From assembly GCA_900768505.1 (NCBI GenBank), contig CAAGED010000059.1:1-43141 (forward strand): a stretch of 43,141 nucleotides of DNA. The letters are read 5' to 3'. The DNA is from Lentisphaeria bacterium (lineage in GTDB: Bacteria; Verrucomicrobiota; Lentisphaeria; Victivallales; Victivallaceae). Both the position numbers and the translations under genes were made by a program. How positions within the stretch are numbered: the stretch's first letter is position 1; each line of letters opens with the position of its first letter. The notes under the pieces were generated by a model. That model saw nothing but the letters and a program-made list of their open reading frames with translations. It had not been told where the DNA came from and made no database searches. This document shows, piece by piece, positions 33,672 through 42,819 of this stretch.

Positions 33672-33903
33672 AAGGGGAATGACTTTTCACCGGACGGAAG
33701 TAATTTTGAAGGCACACATAAATTAAATTTTGTTAATATCCTCCATATATTGAGCAGAGAAGCAATTTTTATTTATTAAAAAAGAGTTGTGCAGTTTGCA
33801 AATGGAAAAGCCTTGAAGTATTGTATGGAGTGTTTTTAAAGTAAAAAATAAGGTTTATACATCCTAAGCGGATGAACCGGACAAATTTTTCAGGGGGATT
33901 ATA

Positions 33904-34722
33904 ATGAATTTTATGGATAAATTGGCGGCAATTTGGCGTAAGAATGACTCAATGGTATGCGTGGGATTGGATCCGGATTTAAAAAAATTGCCGGAAGCGG
34001 TGAAAAATTGCGACAAGCCGATTTTTGAATTCAACAAGCAGATTATCGATGCTACCAGTGCGTACGTTTGTGCCTATAAACCTCAAGCTGCCTACTACGC
34101 CGGGCAGGATGCCGACGACCAGCTGAAAATGACCATTGATTATATCAAAACTAAATATCCGGAGATTCCGGTAATTCTGGATGTGAAGCGCGGCGACATC
34201 GGCACTACCGCCGAAATGTATGCCCGGGAGGCTTTTGTTCGTTACAACGCCGATGCCTTGACGGTTAACCCGTATATGGGCGGCGACACCTTGAAACCGT
34301 TTCTGGATTATGCCGACCGGGGAGTGATTGTGCTTTGCCGCACTTCCAACCCCAAATCCGGCGAACTTCAGGAACTGCTTTGCGATGGTGACATGCTCTA
34401 CGAAAAGGTGGCGGTTTATGCCCGGGATCGTTGGAATTACAACTCCAATATTATGTTGGTAATCGGTGCAACATACCCGGAAGAGTTGGCGAAAATTCGT
34501 CAATTGGTTCCTGAAATGCCATTTTTGGTTCCGGGAGTCGGTGCGCAGGGGGGCGACGTGGAGAAGGTTTTGGCCAATGGATGTTCCAGAGATGGCTTCG
34601 GCTTGGTAATCAACTCTTCCCGTGGTATTATATACGCAGGCAAGGGAGCGGATTTCGGAGCGGCGGCCGGCCGGGCGGCGCTGGAATTGCGCAATCTGAT
34701 CAATTCTTTCCGTAAAAAATAA
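33904..34722 (+). CDS. pyrF: Orotidine 5'-phosphate decarboxylase (long type)
   Basis: PyrF converts OMP to UMP, completing pyrimidine synthesis begun by the pyrE product also in this window. The 272-residue protein belongs to the longer PyrF group: VCVGLDPDLKKLP (18-30), YKPQAAYY, the catalytic DVKRGDIG (93-100; Asp93, Lys95, Asp98), NPYMGGDTLKPFL, and the phosphate-binding VPGVGAQGGDVEKV with NSSRGIIYA. The ribosome site GGGGG lies 6-7 nt before the ATG. It stands 232 bp after the ClC gene, and an LptF/G gene follows 77 bp later. Confidence 0.97.
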   Translation: MNFMDKLAAIWRKNDSMVCVGLDPDLKKLPEAVKNCDKPIFEFNKQIIDATSAYVCAYKPQAAYYAGQDADDQLKMTIDYIKTKYPEIPVILDVKRGDIGTTAEMYAREAFVRYNADALTVNPYMGGDTLKPFLDYADRGVIVLCRTSNPKSGELQELLCDGDMLYEKVAVYARDRWNYNSNIMLVIGATYPEELAKIRQLVPEMPFLVPGVGAQGGDVEKVLANGCSRDGFGLVINSSRGIIYAGKGADFGAAAGRAALELRNLINSFRKK

Positions 34723-34799
34723 GTTTTACCTTGGAAGGGGCATTGCCCGACTCCGGCGGCGAATGGTCGCCGGCGACAAGTTTCGGGGCATAATTTGTT

Positions 34800-35897
34800 A
34801 TGAAAACACTTAATCTTTATGTTACCAGAGGTTTTTTGATCAACTTTTTCATGTCGATCGGAATCCTCACTTTTTGTATGGTGGGTGAACGGCTCTACAA
34901 GGTGTTGGATATGGTTTCCAAGGGAATGCCGGCGCAGACGCTTCTTACGTTCACCTTGTATGTATTGCCGGTAATTCTTACCTATACGATTCCCTGGGCG
35001 ATTATTGTTTCAGTGATGCTGCTTTTCGGGCGCTTGTCGGCTGATTCGGAGATAACGGCTATGCGAGCGTGCGGCATTTCAATATTGCAGATTATTTCGC
35101 CGATATTGCTGATTACCTTTGCGCTTAGTGCGTTCTGCTTCTTTCTGCAGCTGGAGTTAAGCCCGCCTTTGCTGGGTAAATCCCGCTTCATGATGGAGGA
35201 GAATATTCTGGAAAAACCAACCAGCATTTTCCAGCCCGGGCAACAAATTTCCTGGGACAAACACATTGTCTACATTGGCGGTAAAAAGGATAACGAATTA
35301 AGTGACATTCAGATTTTCGCCGTGGATGACAGCTACAATCTGACCGGTGACATAACCGCCGAACGGGGGGTGGTGACGGTGGATAAGGTTCATCAGCAAA
35401 TGAAGGTGACGCTCTACAATTGTGTTGTTAATGATCGCAAAAAGCAGGATGGCGAATCTCAGACCACCACCATGAAGGAGTCGGACTTCAAAATTAATTA
35501 TGGCGAGGATCTTAACCGCAAACGCATCAGCGTCAAGCCCAAATACATGACATTGTTTGAACTTTTCGGCTATATCAAGGCTTCCAAGATGATCAACCGC
35601 AACAAGGCGGATATTTGCAAAATGGAGGTTGAACTCAATCAGCGGGTGGCGTTTTCACTGGCGCCGATATCATTTTTGGTGCTGGGGTTGCCGCTGGCGA
35701 TTCGAACCAGCAGGCGGGAAACTTCGGTTGGATTGTTTCTAAGTGTTATTTTGGCCGGATTTTTCTTTTTGTCGATTATTCTGTGTAATTCATTGTCGGA
35801 TAAATATTTTCTCTATCCGCAGTATTTGTTGTGGATTCCGAATTTACTCTATCAGGTGGTAGGGGCAATTTTGATTTATCGGGTTTCCCAGCGGTGA
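34800..35897 (+). CDS. LptF/LptG family LPS export permease
   Basis: This 365-residue protein of the YjgP/YjgQ family has membrane helices at both ends (three within about residues 10-125 and three within about 285-362) around a periplasmic beta-jellyroll (about 125-280). Characteristic parts are TLNLYVTRGFL, IPWAIIVSVMLLFGRLSADSEITAMRACGIS (the conserved coupling region) and LGLPLAIRTSRRETSVGLFLSVIL. With LptB it extracts LPS from the inner membrane; the second permease is not in the window. A 6-bp hairpin CGGCGA/TCGCCG (34757-34772) lies in its leader, and no clear ribosome site is seen. Whether it is LptF or LptG cannot be decided. Confidence 0.9.
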   Translation: MKTLNLYVTRGFLINFFMSIGILTFCMVGERLYKVLDMVSKGMPAQTLLTFTLYVLPVILTYTIPWAIIVSVMLLFGRLSADSEITAMRACGISILQIISPILLITFALSAFCFFLQLELSPPLLGKSRFMMEENILEKPTSIFQPGQQISWDKHIVYIGGKKDNELSDIQIFAVDDSYNLTGDITAERGVVTVDKVHQQMKVTLYNCVVNDRKKQDGESQTTTMKESDFKINYGEDLNRKRISVKPKYMTLFELFGYIKASKMINRNKADICKMEVELNQRVAFSLAPISFLVLGLPLAIRTSRRETSVGLFLSVILAGFFFLSIILCNSLSDKYFLYPQYLLWIPNLLYQVVGAILIYRVSQR

Positions 35898-35931
35898 TTT
35901 TCAAATTAAAAAAAGTGAGTTGGAGCGCAAA

Positions 35932-37785
35932 ATGAACCAAAATATATATCAAAGTATTGTGATGACGTTGATTTTGCTGATTCTGATTTTTTTCGGTATT
36001 CTTCTGATTAACCGGCAGGATTCCATCTACTTTCAATTGCGGGATATGCGGAAGCAAGTTCAGCAACTGGAGGACGCATTTACTCCCGGCGCAAGTTGGA
36101 GCTCAACTGCTCCGGAGACGGAAAAAAACAATGGAAAATCGGCCGGACAGGTGGCAAATTTGGAATATTTTGCCCCGGATGCACCTTTCGGCGGACGGAT
36201 GATCCGTACCATAAGTTCGGATACCCAGAACATGAATGCGCTCATAAACAACGACTCCACGGTCTCCACCTTTAATGCGCTCTGTAATTCAGCTTTAGCG
36301 GTGCGAAATTACGGTCGGCCTTTGGAGTTTCAGCCGCTGCTGGCGGAAAAATATCTGGTTGAAAACGATAACAAGACTTATCATATTTTTCTCCGCCGGG
36401 GGGTGTTGTGGCAGGATTTCACCGACCCGGTGTCGGGAAAGGAGTGGAAGAATGTGGAGGTCAAGGCGGCGGATTTTAAATTTTACATCGACGTCATAAA
36501 TAATCCCCAGACCAATTGCGCCGCTCTGCGCGCCTATTACGCCGACATCGAATCGGTAGAGGTAATCAACGATTACGAATTTAAGGTTAATTGGCGGAGC
36601 AGACTCTTCAAATCGCAGGAGTTGACATTGGGCATGACGCCGTTGCCCCGTCATCTTTATCACGCTTACGAGGGGGAATTTGACCCGGTTAAATTTAATA
36701 ACGACCATCAGCGCAACCGTATGCTGGTAGGCTGCGGACCATATCGCTTTGTGAAGTGGGAGAAGGATCGCCGGGTAAGTTTTACCGCTTTTGAGAATTA
36801 TTTCGGAAAAAAATTGGGGATTCGCCCGCCGTTAAAGGATGTGGTGTTTGACGTTTACAAGATTTCCAACAGCGAATTTCAAGATTTGCTGGCCGGTAAT
36901 ATCGATGTCACCACCTTGCTTCCGGAGCAGTGGGTGCGCCGCTGCAATGTCCCCGAATTCGGAAAAAACGGTATTTTGCGAAAGCTGCAGCTGCCGGGTA
37001 ATTCATACTCGTATATCGGATATAATTTGAATCGTCCGCTTTTTCAGGATCGCCGGGTGAGACAGGCGCTGACGCTGCTGACCAATCGCGAGCGGATTAT
37101 CAAAGAGATTTATTTTGGTTTGGCGCAACCGATTAACGGGCCGATTGCCTACACTTCGCCCTACTACGACCGGGAGCTGAAGCCTTATCCTTTTGATCCG
37201 GCGGAAGCGAAGCGGCTGCTGGAATTGGCGGGATGGCGGGATTCCGACGGCGACGGAATTTTGGACAAGGATGGAGTTAAATTTGAATACACCATCATGC
37301 AGGTGGCCAACCATCCGATTCAGGAGAAGATGCTGCCCATGATTAAAGAGGATTTAGCCAAGGCCGGAATAATTATGAATATTAAAATTTTCGAGTGGTC
37401 GGCTTTTTTGCAACGTATTGATTCCCGGGATTATGACGCCTGCGCACTGGGGTGGACCAGTCCATTGGAATCAGACCCCTATCAGTTGTGGCACTCCAGT
37501 CAGATTGCCAATTCCGGAAGCAATCACATCTCCTTTCGGAATGCCCGGGTGGATGAAATTGTCGAGCGGTTGCGTACTACCTTTGAACAGTCGGAACGCA
37601 TTAAACTCTTCCATGAATTTGCCCGGATAATTCATGAAGAGCAGCCTTATACTTTTCTGGTGGCGCCTTATTCGTTGCTGGCGGTGGCGTCGCGTTATCA
37701 GAATGTGCAGAAATTCCCGCTGGGGTTGGAGCCGGAAATAATGTGGACGCCGGTTAATCAGCAGTTGAGTGTTCCCGGCATGTAG
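35932..37785 (+). CDS. Membrane-anchored extracellular solute-binding protein, family 5 (peptide type)
   Basis: The 617-residue protein starts MNQNIYQS with an uncleaved-looking membrane helix (IVMTLILLILIFFGILLINR), then a short coiled coil (FQLRDMRKQVQQLEDAF), a Ser/Thr/Gly-rich linker, and the SBP family 5 domain (about residues 85-610) of the DppA/OppA kind. Domain hallmarks are LEFQPLLAEKYLVENDNKTY, FLRRGVLWQDF, GCGPYRFVKWE, YNLNRPLFQDRRVRQALTLLTNR and WRDSDGDGILDKDG (a Ca-like loop). There is no lipobox Cys. No permease or ATPase genes adjoin, so it is an orphan receptor here. GGAG lies 6-7 nt before the ATG; the upstream TTG is less likely. Confidence 0.87.
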   Translation: MNQNIYQSIVMTLILLILIFFGILLINRQDSIYFQLRDMRKQVQQLEDAFTPGASWSSTAPETEKNNGKSAGQVANLEYFAPDAPFGGRMIRTISSDTQNMNALINNDSTVSTFNALCNSALAVRNYGRPLEFQPLLAEKYLVENDNKTYHIFLRRGVLWQDFTDPVSGKEWKNVEVKAADFKFYIDVINNPQTNCAALRAYYADIESVEVINDYEFKVNWRSRLFKSQELTLGMTPLPRHLYHAYEGEFDPVKFNNDHQRNRMLVGCGPYRFVKWEKDRRVSFTAFENYFGKKLGIRPPLKDVVFDVYKISNSEFQDLLAGNIDVTTLLPEQWVRRCNVPEFGKNGILRKLQLPGNSYSYIGYNLNRPLFQDRRVRQALTLLTNRERIIKEIYFGLAQPINGPIAYTSPYYDRELKPYPFDPAEAKRLLELAGWRDSDGDGILDKDGVKFEYTIMQVANHPIQEKMLPMIKEDLAKAGIIMNIKIFEWSAFLQRIDSRDYDACALGWTSPLESDPYQLWHSSQIANSGSNHISFRNARVDEIVERLRTTFEQSERIKLFHEFARIIHEEQPYTFLVAPYSLLAVASRYQNVQKFPLGLEPEIMWTPVNQQLSVPGM

Positions 37786-37827
37786 AATAAATTTAAAAAT
37801 CTAAATAACAAATCAAGGAAAATAATT

Positions 37828-38631
37828 ATGGTCAGAACAGTTATTGTCGGCGCCGCCGGCAGAATGGGAAAACACTTAATCAATAATATTGCCGCTTCCG
37901 ATAATATGAAATTAGTTGGCGCGATTGAAATACCTTCTTCGCCATTTATCGGGATGGATGCCGGTTTGGTTGCCGGTTGCGGCAAGTTGGAGGTGAATAT
38001 CAGTTCAGATTTAGCCAAGGCATGCGGAAACGCCGATGCGGTGATCAATTTCAGCACTTCCGGTGTGGTTGAAGCAACTAGAATTGCCGTTGCCGCCGGT
38101 TGCGCAGTAGTTATCGGCACCACGGCATTGCCGGAGGCGGACAAAACGGAATTGAAAAATTTGGCCGCGGGGGGGGGGAAAATTGTCTTTACGCCAAACA
38201 TGAGTATCGGAGTGAATTTGCTCTTCCATCTCTGCAGGGAGGCGGCTAAATTGTTGGGGAATGATTACGATATTGAGGTAGTGGAGATGCACCACAATCT
38301 GAAGAAGGACGCACCCAGCGGTACCGCAGAGCGTTTGGGCGAAATACTTTGCGCCGCTCGGGGACTGGATTATGCTGCGGATGTCCGCCATGGCCGTGAG
38401 GGGATAATCGGGGCTCGCACCAACCACGAAATCGGTATGCATTCGTTGCGCGGCGGCGACGTGGTTGGCGATCACACCGTGATCTTTGCCACCAACGGTG
38501 AGCGGATTGAATTGACTCACAAGGCCTCCAGCCGGGACACATTTGCCAAGGGTGCGCTGCGGGCGGCCTGCTTTCTGATGACGGCGAAACCGGGGATGTA
38601 TGATATGCAGGATGTGTTGAATTTAAAATAA
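37828..38631 (+). CDS. dapB: 4-hydroxy-tetrahydrodipicolinate reductase
   Basis: DapB makes tetrahydrodipicolinate for lysine and meso-DAP, feeding the wall enzyme MurE in this window. The 267-residue protein has the nucleotide loop GAAGRMGK (8-15), VINFSTSGV, VIGTTAL, TPNMSIGVN and the catalytic signature EMHHNLKKDAPSGTA (153-167, with His155-His156 and Lys160). It ends FAKGALRAACFL...YDMQDVL, as in the family. The length is normal. It is 42 bp after the binding-protein gene and 22 bp before lpxB, so pyrF through lpxB may form one loose operon, although no shared promoter is proven. Confidence 0.97.
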   Translation: MVRTVIVGAAGRMGKHLINNIAASDNMKLVGAIEIPSSPFIGMDAGLVAGCGKLEVNISSDLAKACGNADAVINFSTSGVVEATRIAVAAGCAVVIGTTALPEADKTELKNLAAGGGKIVFTPNMSIGVNLLFHLCREAAKLLGNDYDIEVVEMHHNLKKDAPSGTAERLGEILCAARGLDYAADVRHGREGIIGARTNHEIGMHSLRGGDVVGDHTVIFATNGERIELTHKASSRDTFAKGALRAACFLMTAKPGMYDMQDVLNLK

Positions 38632-38653
38632 ATAACATTAAGAATTTTACGAG

Positions 38654-39826
38654 ATGAAAAAGAAAAAAATCTGGATTTTTGCCGGTGAAACCTCCGGTGA
38701 CATGTATGGGGCGCGTTTGGCGGTTGAACTGCGGAAAATTGCGGCGGAACGCAATGAGGAAGTTGAAATTTCCGGTATGGGCAGTCATAAAATGCGTCAG
38801 GCGGGGGTCAATATAATTCTGGACTCCTCCGAGCTGGATGTGATGGGGCTGATCGAGGTTTTGAAACACATTTTCACCTTCGTTAAAATATTTTACCGAC
38901 TGCTAAAACAGGTAAAGAGCGAACGTCCGGACGCCTTGGTGCTGATTGATTATCCGGGGTTCAATCTGCGGTTTGCCGCCAAATTATTTGGCAGTAAAAT
39001 CCCGGTAATCTGGTATATCAGCCCCCATGTTTGGGCGTGGGGGAAGGGGAGGGTGCCCAAGTTGGGAAAATTTTGCAAAAAAATATTGCTTATTTTCCCC
39101 TTCGAAGTTGATTTTTACCGGCAGCACCGGGTGGAAAACGCCTGCTTTGTTGGTCATCCGCTGATGGAAATACTCCATGAAAAGCGGGATTTGAGTTTAG
39201 CGCGGGATAATAATCTGATTCTGCTGCTGCCCGGCAGTCGCAGTATGGAGATTAAATCTTTGCTGCTGCCTATGCTGGAATCGGCGCTGGAGCTGAAGCG
39301 TCGCCATCCAGAATTGAAATTTGTACTTCCGGCGCCCCGGGAAAATATTTGCAACCTGTGTAAAAAGATTTACGCCGATTTTTGCGCCGTTCATCCGGAG
39401 GGCAAGTCGATTAATTTGGAATTTGCCATCGGCAACACCCATTATTATCAGCAGTTGTCCGTGGCTGCTTTTGCCGCCAGCGGTACGGTGACATTGGAAT
39501 CAGCGATTATGGATATGCCGCTGATTGCCATGTACAAGTTAAATTGGATTACGGCCACATTGGCCGGATTGCTGGTTAAACTTAAATATTACGCAATGCC
39601 CAATATTGTGGCGGACAAGGAAATATTTAAAGAGGTCTATCAATTCGGCTTGAACAAGGAGACTCTGGTTCCTGAAATGGAGGCCATCCTTCCCGGCGGC
39701 AGCCGCAGGGCTGAAGTGGAAAGCGGCATGGCGGAGGTACGGGCAAAATTAAGTTTAAGCGATGGTCAGCAGCCGTTGAATGCGGCGGCCCGGGAAATTT
39801 ATCAAACCGCCGTCGGCAGTCGCTGA
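38654..39826 (+). CDS. lpxB: Lipid-A-disaccharide synthase LpxB
   Basis: LpxB condenses UDP-diacylglucosamine with lipid X to make the lipid A disaccharide, at the inner face of the inner membrane. The 390-residue GT19 enzyme shows the family motifs GETSGDMYGARL (10-21), MGSHKMRQAG, LDVMGLIEVL, DYPGFNLRFA, YISPHVWAWGKGR, CFVGHPLME, LLPGSRSMEI, AASGTVTLESAI and YYAMPNIVADKEIF. It lies 22 bp after dapB. A weak imperfect hairpin with GGGGAA/TTCCCC ends (39871-39912) lies 45 bp beyond its stop and may end transcription before the convergent murE. Confidence 0.97.
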   Translation: MKKKKIWIFAGETSGDMYGARLAVELRKIAAERNEEVEISGMGSHKMRQAGVNIILDSSELDVMGLIEVLKHIFTFVKIFYRLLKQVKSERPDALVLIDYPGFNLRFAAKLFGSKIPVIWYISPHVWAWGKGRVPKLGKFCKKILLIFPFEVDFYRQHRVENACFVGHPLMEILHEKRDLSLARDNNLILLLPGSRSMEIKSLLLPMLESALELKRRHPELKFVLPAPRENICNLCKKIYADFCAVHPEGKSINLEFAIGNTHYYQQLSVAAFAASGTVTLESAIMDMPLIAMYKLNWITATLAGLLVKLKYYAMPNIVADKEIFKEVYQFGLNKETLVPEMEAILPGGSRRAEVESGMAEVRAKLSLSDGQQPLNAAAREIYQTAVGSR

Positions 39827-39870
39827 GATTTATATTCAGGGATGAAAAATTTCAGGTTGATAAGTTAATT

Positions 39871-39912
39871 GGGGAAAAGAAAATCATCTTTGATGGATGG
39901 TATTTCTTCCCC
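39871..39912 (+). terminator. Weak terminator candidate after lpxB
   Basis: GGGGAA...GAAA...CATC pairs with GATG...TTTC...TTCCCC across 42 bp with several bulges, in the convergent spacer between lpxB and murE. No long T-tract follows (GCGTCTTT), so it is uncertain. Confidence 0.3.
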
Positions 39913-39997
39913 GCGTCTTTACTTTCCATCCGCCCTAGCTTCCTGAAATATCTCTGAAAATAAGGTTTTTCTTCGGCGATTATATGGAGGAAAATTT

Positions 39998-41479
39998 TTA
40001 TTGATTAAGTTGCTGAACCAGCTCCAAATCATTAAAATGATGGCGGATGCCATTGATTTCCTGATAATTTTCGTGGCCTTTTCCGGCAATTAATATTACA
40101 TCTCCCGCAGCGGCGCTTTTTAGCGCCAATTCAATGGCTTTGGCTCGGTCGGCTTCCACTTGAAAATCAATTTTATCCGGGATTCCGCTTTCGATTTCCT
40201 GAATAATGTCTCCGGGATTTTCGCTGCGCGGATTATCCGAGGTAAGCACAAGGTGATCTGCCAACTCTGCCGCCACTAATCCCATACGGGGGCGTTTGGT
40301 ATGGTCGCGGTCACCGCCGCAACCAAAAACCACTGTCAACTCCCGGCTGGTGACCGTCCGCAAAATATTCAGCACATTGCGCAATGCGTCGTCGGTGTGG
40401 GCGTAATCAATAAAGGCCGTGCCGCCGTTTTTAAGGGCAACTTTCTCCAGACGCCCCGGTACTTTAATATCCAAGGTGCCTGAAATGTTGCTCAACTGCT
40501 CTAACGTGGCAACCTTGGATGAAGTTAGCGCTACCATAACCCCAGCTAGATTATAAATATTGTGCCGGCCAATCAAATTGGAAGTGAAAGTGTGGCATTT
40601 ATTCTGATGCTTAATTGTGAATTGACTGCTGCCGGCTGAGATTTTCATATCGATAATCCGGTAGTCCGCCCCTAATGCGCTCCCGAACGCGGCTACTTGG
40701 CAGCGCTTTTTGCTGCGCAGAATTTCTGCCAGCCTTGCGCCGTAGGCATCGTCAATGTTAATCGCCGCCGTGGAGCCCGGCTCCAGCTGCTCCAGAAAGA
40801 GTCTTTGCTTGGCGGAGAAATACTGTTCCATGTCATGGTGATAATCCAGATGGTCGCCGGTCAGGTTGGTGAATATTGCGCTTTTGAATTTAATTCCACC
40901 GGTACGATATTGGGTCAGGGAGTGGCTGGATACCTCCATTGCGCAGCATTTCATCCCCGCCTGGACAAAGTCGTCCAGCAATCCGTAAAGGTGTTTGGCG
41001 TCCGGGGTGGTGCATTCCGAGACGGCATGTCGCGCACCGCAAATAGTCTCTACGGTGGAAATCAAGCCGCAGGGCAGACTGATTTGTTCCAGAATTGCCC
41101 GTAAAATATAAGCACTGGTCGTCTTGCCGTTAGTTCCGGTGACGGCAAACATCGTCAGTTTTTCGTCGGGAAAATCAAAGCATCCCTTTTGCAGCCAAGC
41201 CAGTGCCAGACGGCTGTTGGCAACCTCTAGTCCGCAGATATTTTTTGGCAGTTCCAGCTCCACTCCGCTCTGATAGACGATACAGCATGCGCCTTGTTTA
41301 ATTGCACTTTCGACATATTTGCTGCCGTCGAGTTTCACTCCTGGGATTGCTACAAAAATATCCCCCGGCTGTACTAAACGTGAGTCATCCGTTACATGTT
41401 GAATCTCCGGATTGCCCGGGTTGTCAATGGAGACGATTACTTCGCTGAGCAGTCCCACATAAAAATCAAGATTTTTCAT
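39998..41479 (-). CDS. murE: UDP-MurNAc-tripeptide synthetase MurE (meso-DAP type)
   Basis: MurE adds the third amino acid to UDP-MurNAc-L-Ala-D-Glu. From MKNLDFYVG the protein has 493 residues, the usual size. Domain one holds HVTDDSRLVQPGDIFVAIPG; the ATP loop is VTGTNGKTTSAY (113-124); further motifs are TTPDA, MEVSSHSL, FTNLTGDHLDYHHDMEQY, the Lys in SAKQRLF, GRHNIYN and DYAHTDDALRNVL. The DNPRSENP motif (415-422) is diagnostic for meso-DAP rather than L-lysine, consistent with dapB nearby. The start lies 2 nt after the murI stop; the longer frame would read 186 nt back through murI. It is probably translated from the same mRNA as murI. Confidence 0.96.
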   Translation of the reverse strand: MKNLDFYVGLLSEVIVSIDNPGNPEIQHVTDDSRLVQPGDIFVAIPGVKLDGSKYVESAIKQGACCIVYQSGVELELPKNICGLEVANSRLALAWLQKGCFDFPDEKLTMFAVTGTNGKTTSAYILRAILEQISLPCGLISTVETICGARHAVSECTTPDAKHLYGLLDDFVQAGMKCCAMEVSSHSLTQYRTGGIKFKSAIFTNLTGDHLDYHHDMEQYFSAKQRLFLEQLEPGSTAAINIDDAYGARLAEILRSKKRCQVAAFGSALGADYRIIDMKISAGSSQFTIKHQNKCHTFTSNLIGRHNIYNLAGVMVALTSSKVATLEQLSNISGTLDIKVPGRLEKVALKNGGTAFIDYAHTDDALRNVLNILRTVTSRELTVVFGCGGDRDHTKRPRMGLVAAELADHLVLTSDNPRSENPGDIIQEIESGIPDKIDFQVEADRAKAIELALKSAAAGDVILIAGKGHENYQEINGIRHHFNDLELVQQLNQ

Positions 41480-41481
41480 AT

Positions 41482-42318
41482 TTACAAACTCTTTCCATCC
41501 AAAATAACTTTTTCCACATTCCCCGGGGAATTTCCCAGAAAACGACTGGAAAGTGTAACAAATTCGCTGGGCATGTCGGTCACAAAGTAGCGGTATGAAC
41601 CGTGACTTTTGGACGATGCCGCCAAGGTATTGTCTTTCAAAAAATCCGCCATATATTGGGCGCATGCGGTAGCCGAATCAATAATTTTCACCTTTCCGGC
41701 GAAATATTCGTTCAGTGCTTCGCAGAACAGCGGGTAGTGGGTACACCCCAGCAGCAGGGCGTCCGGCGGATTGCAACGCAGATATTTAAGGTATAGGTCG
41801 AAAATTTCAAAGAGCAATTTTTCATCGTTTACCCCCTCTTCGGCCAATGGTACCAGCAACGGGCAGGCGATGGATTCCACCGCAATTGCGCGGTTGATTT
41901 TATGGATGCCCCGGCGGTACATGTCACTGCTGATGGTGGCGCGGGTGCCGAGTACCGCCACATTATTGGCGCCGGAATCAATAACCGCCTTTATGCCGGC
42001 TTCAATAACGCCGAGAATTTGGATATTGGGGTGGAGAAAGCGCAGTTTATCCAGAGCTACCGCTGAAACCGTATTGCAGGCGGCCATCACGATTTTAACC
42101 CCCCGCTCCAACAGAAAATTGCAATCCTCGGCGGCGAATTGGCAGATTGCCTCCTTGGATTTATTGCCGTATGGCACTCGGGCTGTATCGCCAAGATAAA
42201 CAATTGATTCATTTGGTAATTGTTTTCGCAGGGCTGCCAAAACGGTCAGGCCGCCCAACCCGGAATCGAACAGGCCAATGGGGCGGTTGTCAACGTCAAA
42301 CGAAATTTGCTCAGCCAC
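41482..42318 (-). CDS. murI: Glutamate racemase MurI
   Basis: MurI makes D-glutamate for peptidoglycan. The 278-residue enzyme has IGLFDSGLGGLTV (Asp18), YLGDTARVPYGNKS, the first catalytic cysteine Cys81 in MAACNTVSA, and the second, Cys192, in LLLGCTHYPL with His194. The protein is of normal length with a C-terminal extension of about 20 residues (FLGNSPGNVEKVILDGKSL). It precedes murE by 2 nt, giving a compact peptidoglycan-precursor pair. No clear -35/-10 pair was picked in the spacer upstream (42319-42450). Confidence 0.97.
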   Translation of the reverse strand: MAEQISFDVDNRPIGLFDSGLGGLTVLAALRKQLPNESIVYLGDTARVPYGNKSKEAICQFAAEDCNFLLERGVKIVMAACNTVSAVALDKLRFLHPNIQILGVIEAGIKAVIDSGANNVAVLGTRATISSDMYRRGIHKINRAIAVESIACPLLVPLAEEGVNDEKLLFEIFDLYLKYLRCNPPDALLLGCTHYPLFCEALNEYFAGKVKIIDSATACAQYMADFLKDNTLAASSKSHGSYRYFVTDMPSEFVTLSSRFLGNSPGNVEKVILDGKSL

Positions 42319-42454
42319 GATAAAAAATCTCCATTCATTTAAATTGCGGCAAAATATATCACGCCAAAATATACTCTGTAACGATCTAAAATCAACTTAT
42401 GATCTGCTGAAAGGGATAAAATAAGCGAAAATTGATTTTTTATGATAAAAAAAT

Positions 42455-42482
42455 TTGCCTTTGGGAAAAAAGTGTGTATGTT
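42455..42482 (+). promoter_or_regulatory. Promoter candidate for the CAU tRNA
   Basis: TTGCCT (42455-42460) and TATGTT (42477-42482) are spaced by 16 bp, ending 10 bp before the tRNA. It is the only good pair in the murI-tRNA spacer, which also has an A/T-rich run just upstream. Confidence 0.4.
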
Positions 42483-42492
42483 ATGGCATAAT

Positions 42493-42569
42493 GGATCCGT
42501 AGCTCAGTTGGTTAGAGCAGGTGACTCATAATCTCCGGGTCCTCGGTTCAAGTCCGGGCGGATCCACCA
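42493..42569 (+). tRNA. tRNA with CAU anticodon (Ile2 or elongator Met)
   Basis: The 77-nt cloverleaf has acceptor GGATCCG/CGGATCC, D arm AGCTCAGTTGGTTAGAGC, the anticodon loop CTCATAA and T loop TTCAAGT with an encoded CCA. The anticodon stem GGTGA/TCTCC contains one T-T mismatch. The AGCAGG..GACTCATAATC and GGTTCAAGTCC blocks resemble E. coli tRNA-Ile2, whose C34 is changed to lysidine by TilS, more than elongator Met. The initiator is excluded because positions 1-72 are paired G-C. Its identity remains open. Confidence 0.88.
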
Positions 42570-42582
42570 TTTTAGATTTCAG

Positions 42583-42620
42583 GCGCACCGTAGTCCAAAG
42601 AACAGTGCGCTTTATTTATT
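42583..42620 (+). terminator. Terminator after the CAU tRNA
   Basis: GCGCAC (42583-42588) pairs with GTGCGC (42605-42610), extended by GT/AC inside one mismatch, and is followed by the T-rich TTTATTTATT. It begins 14 bp after the tRNA. The remaining stretch to 42819 holds no supported gene. Confidence 0.6.
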
Positions 42621-42819
42621 CTATTTTGTGGCTGATTTTCGAATGGTTTATGCATATTCTCCGTAACCCGGGAGAAAGGGGGAGTAATCGCCAAACCAGT
42701 ATCATAAAAACTATTGCTTCTTGTTGTTTGAAATCCAAATGGTCTCCTAATTTGTTGCAAGAGGGAAATGTCTGAAAACGGTATATAAGACCACAGGTAG
42801 ACGTATTATTCCAGTTTGT

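Noticed and set aside
41480..41665. N-terminal extension of murE
   Set aside because: It would overlap the murI coding region, and MurE proteins start near MKNLDFY; a start 2 nt after murI fits coupling.
42768..42788. ATG with a good GAGGGA site encoding six codons (MSENGI)
   Set aside because: Too short to support as a gene, and not in frame with the membrane ORF; a frameshifted start was considered but not supported.
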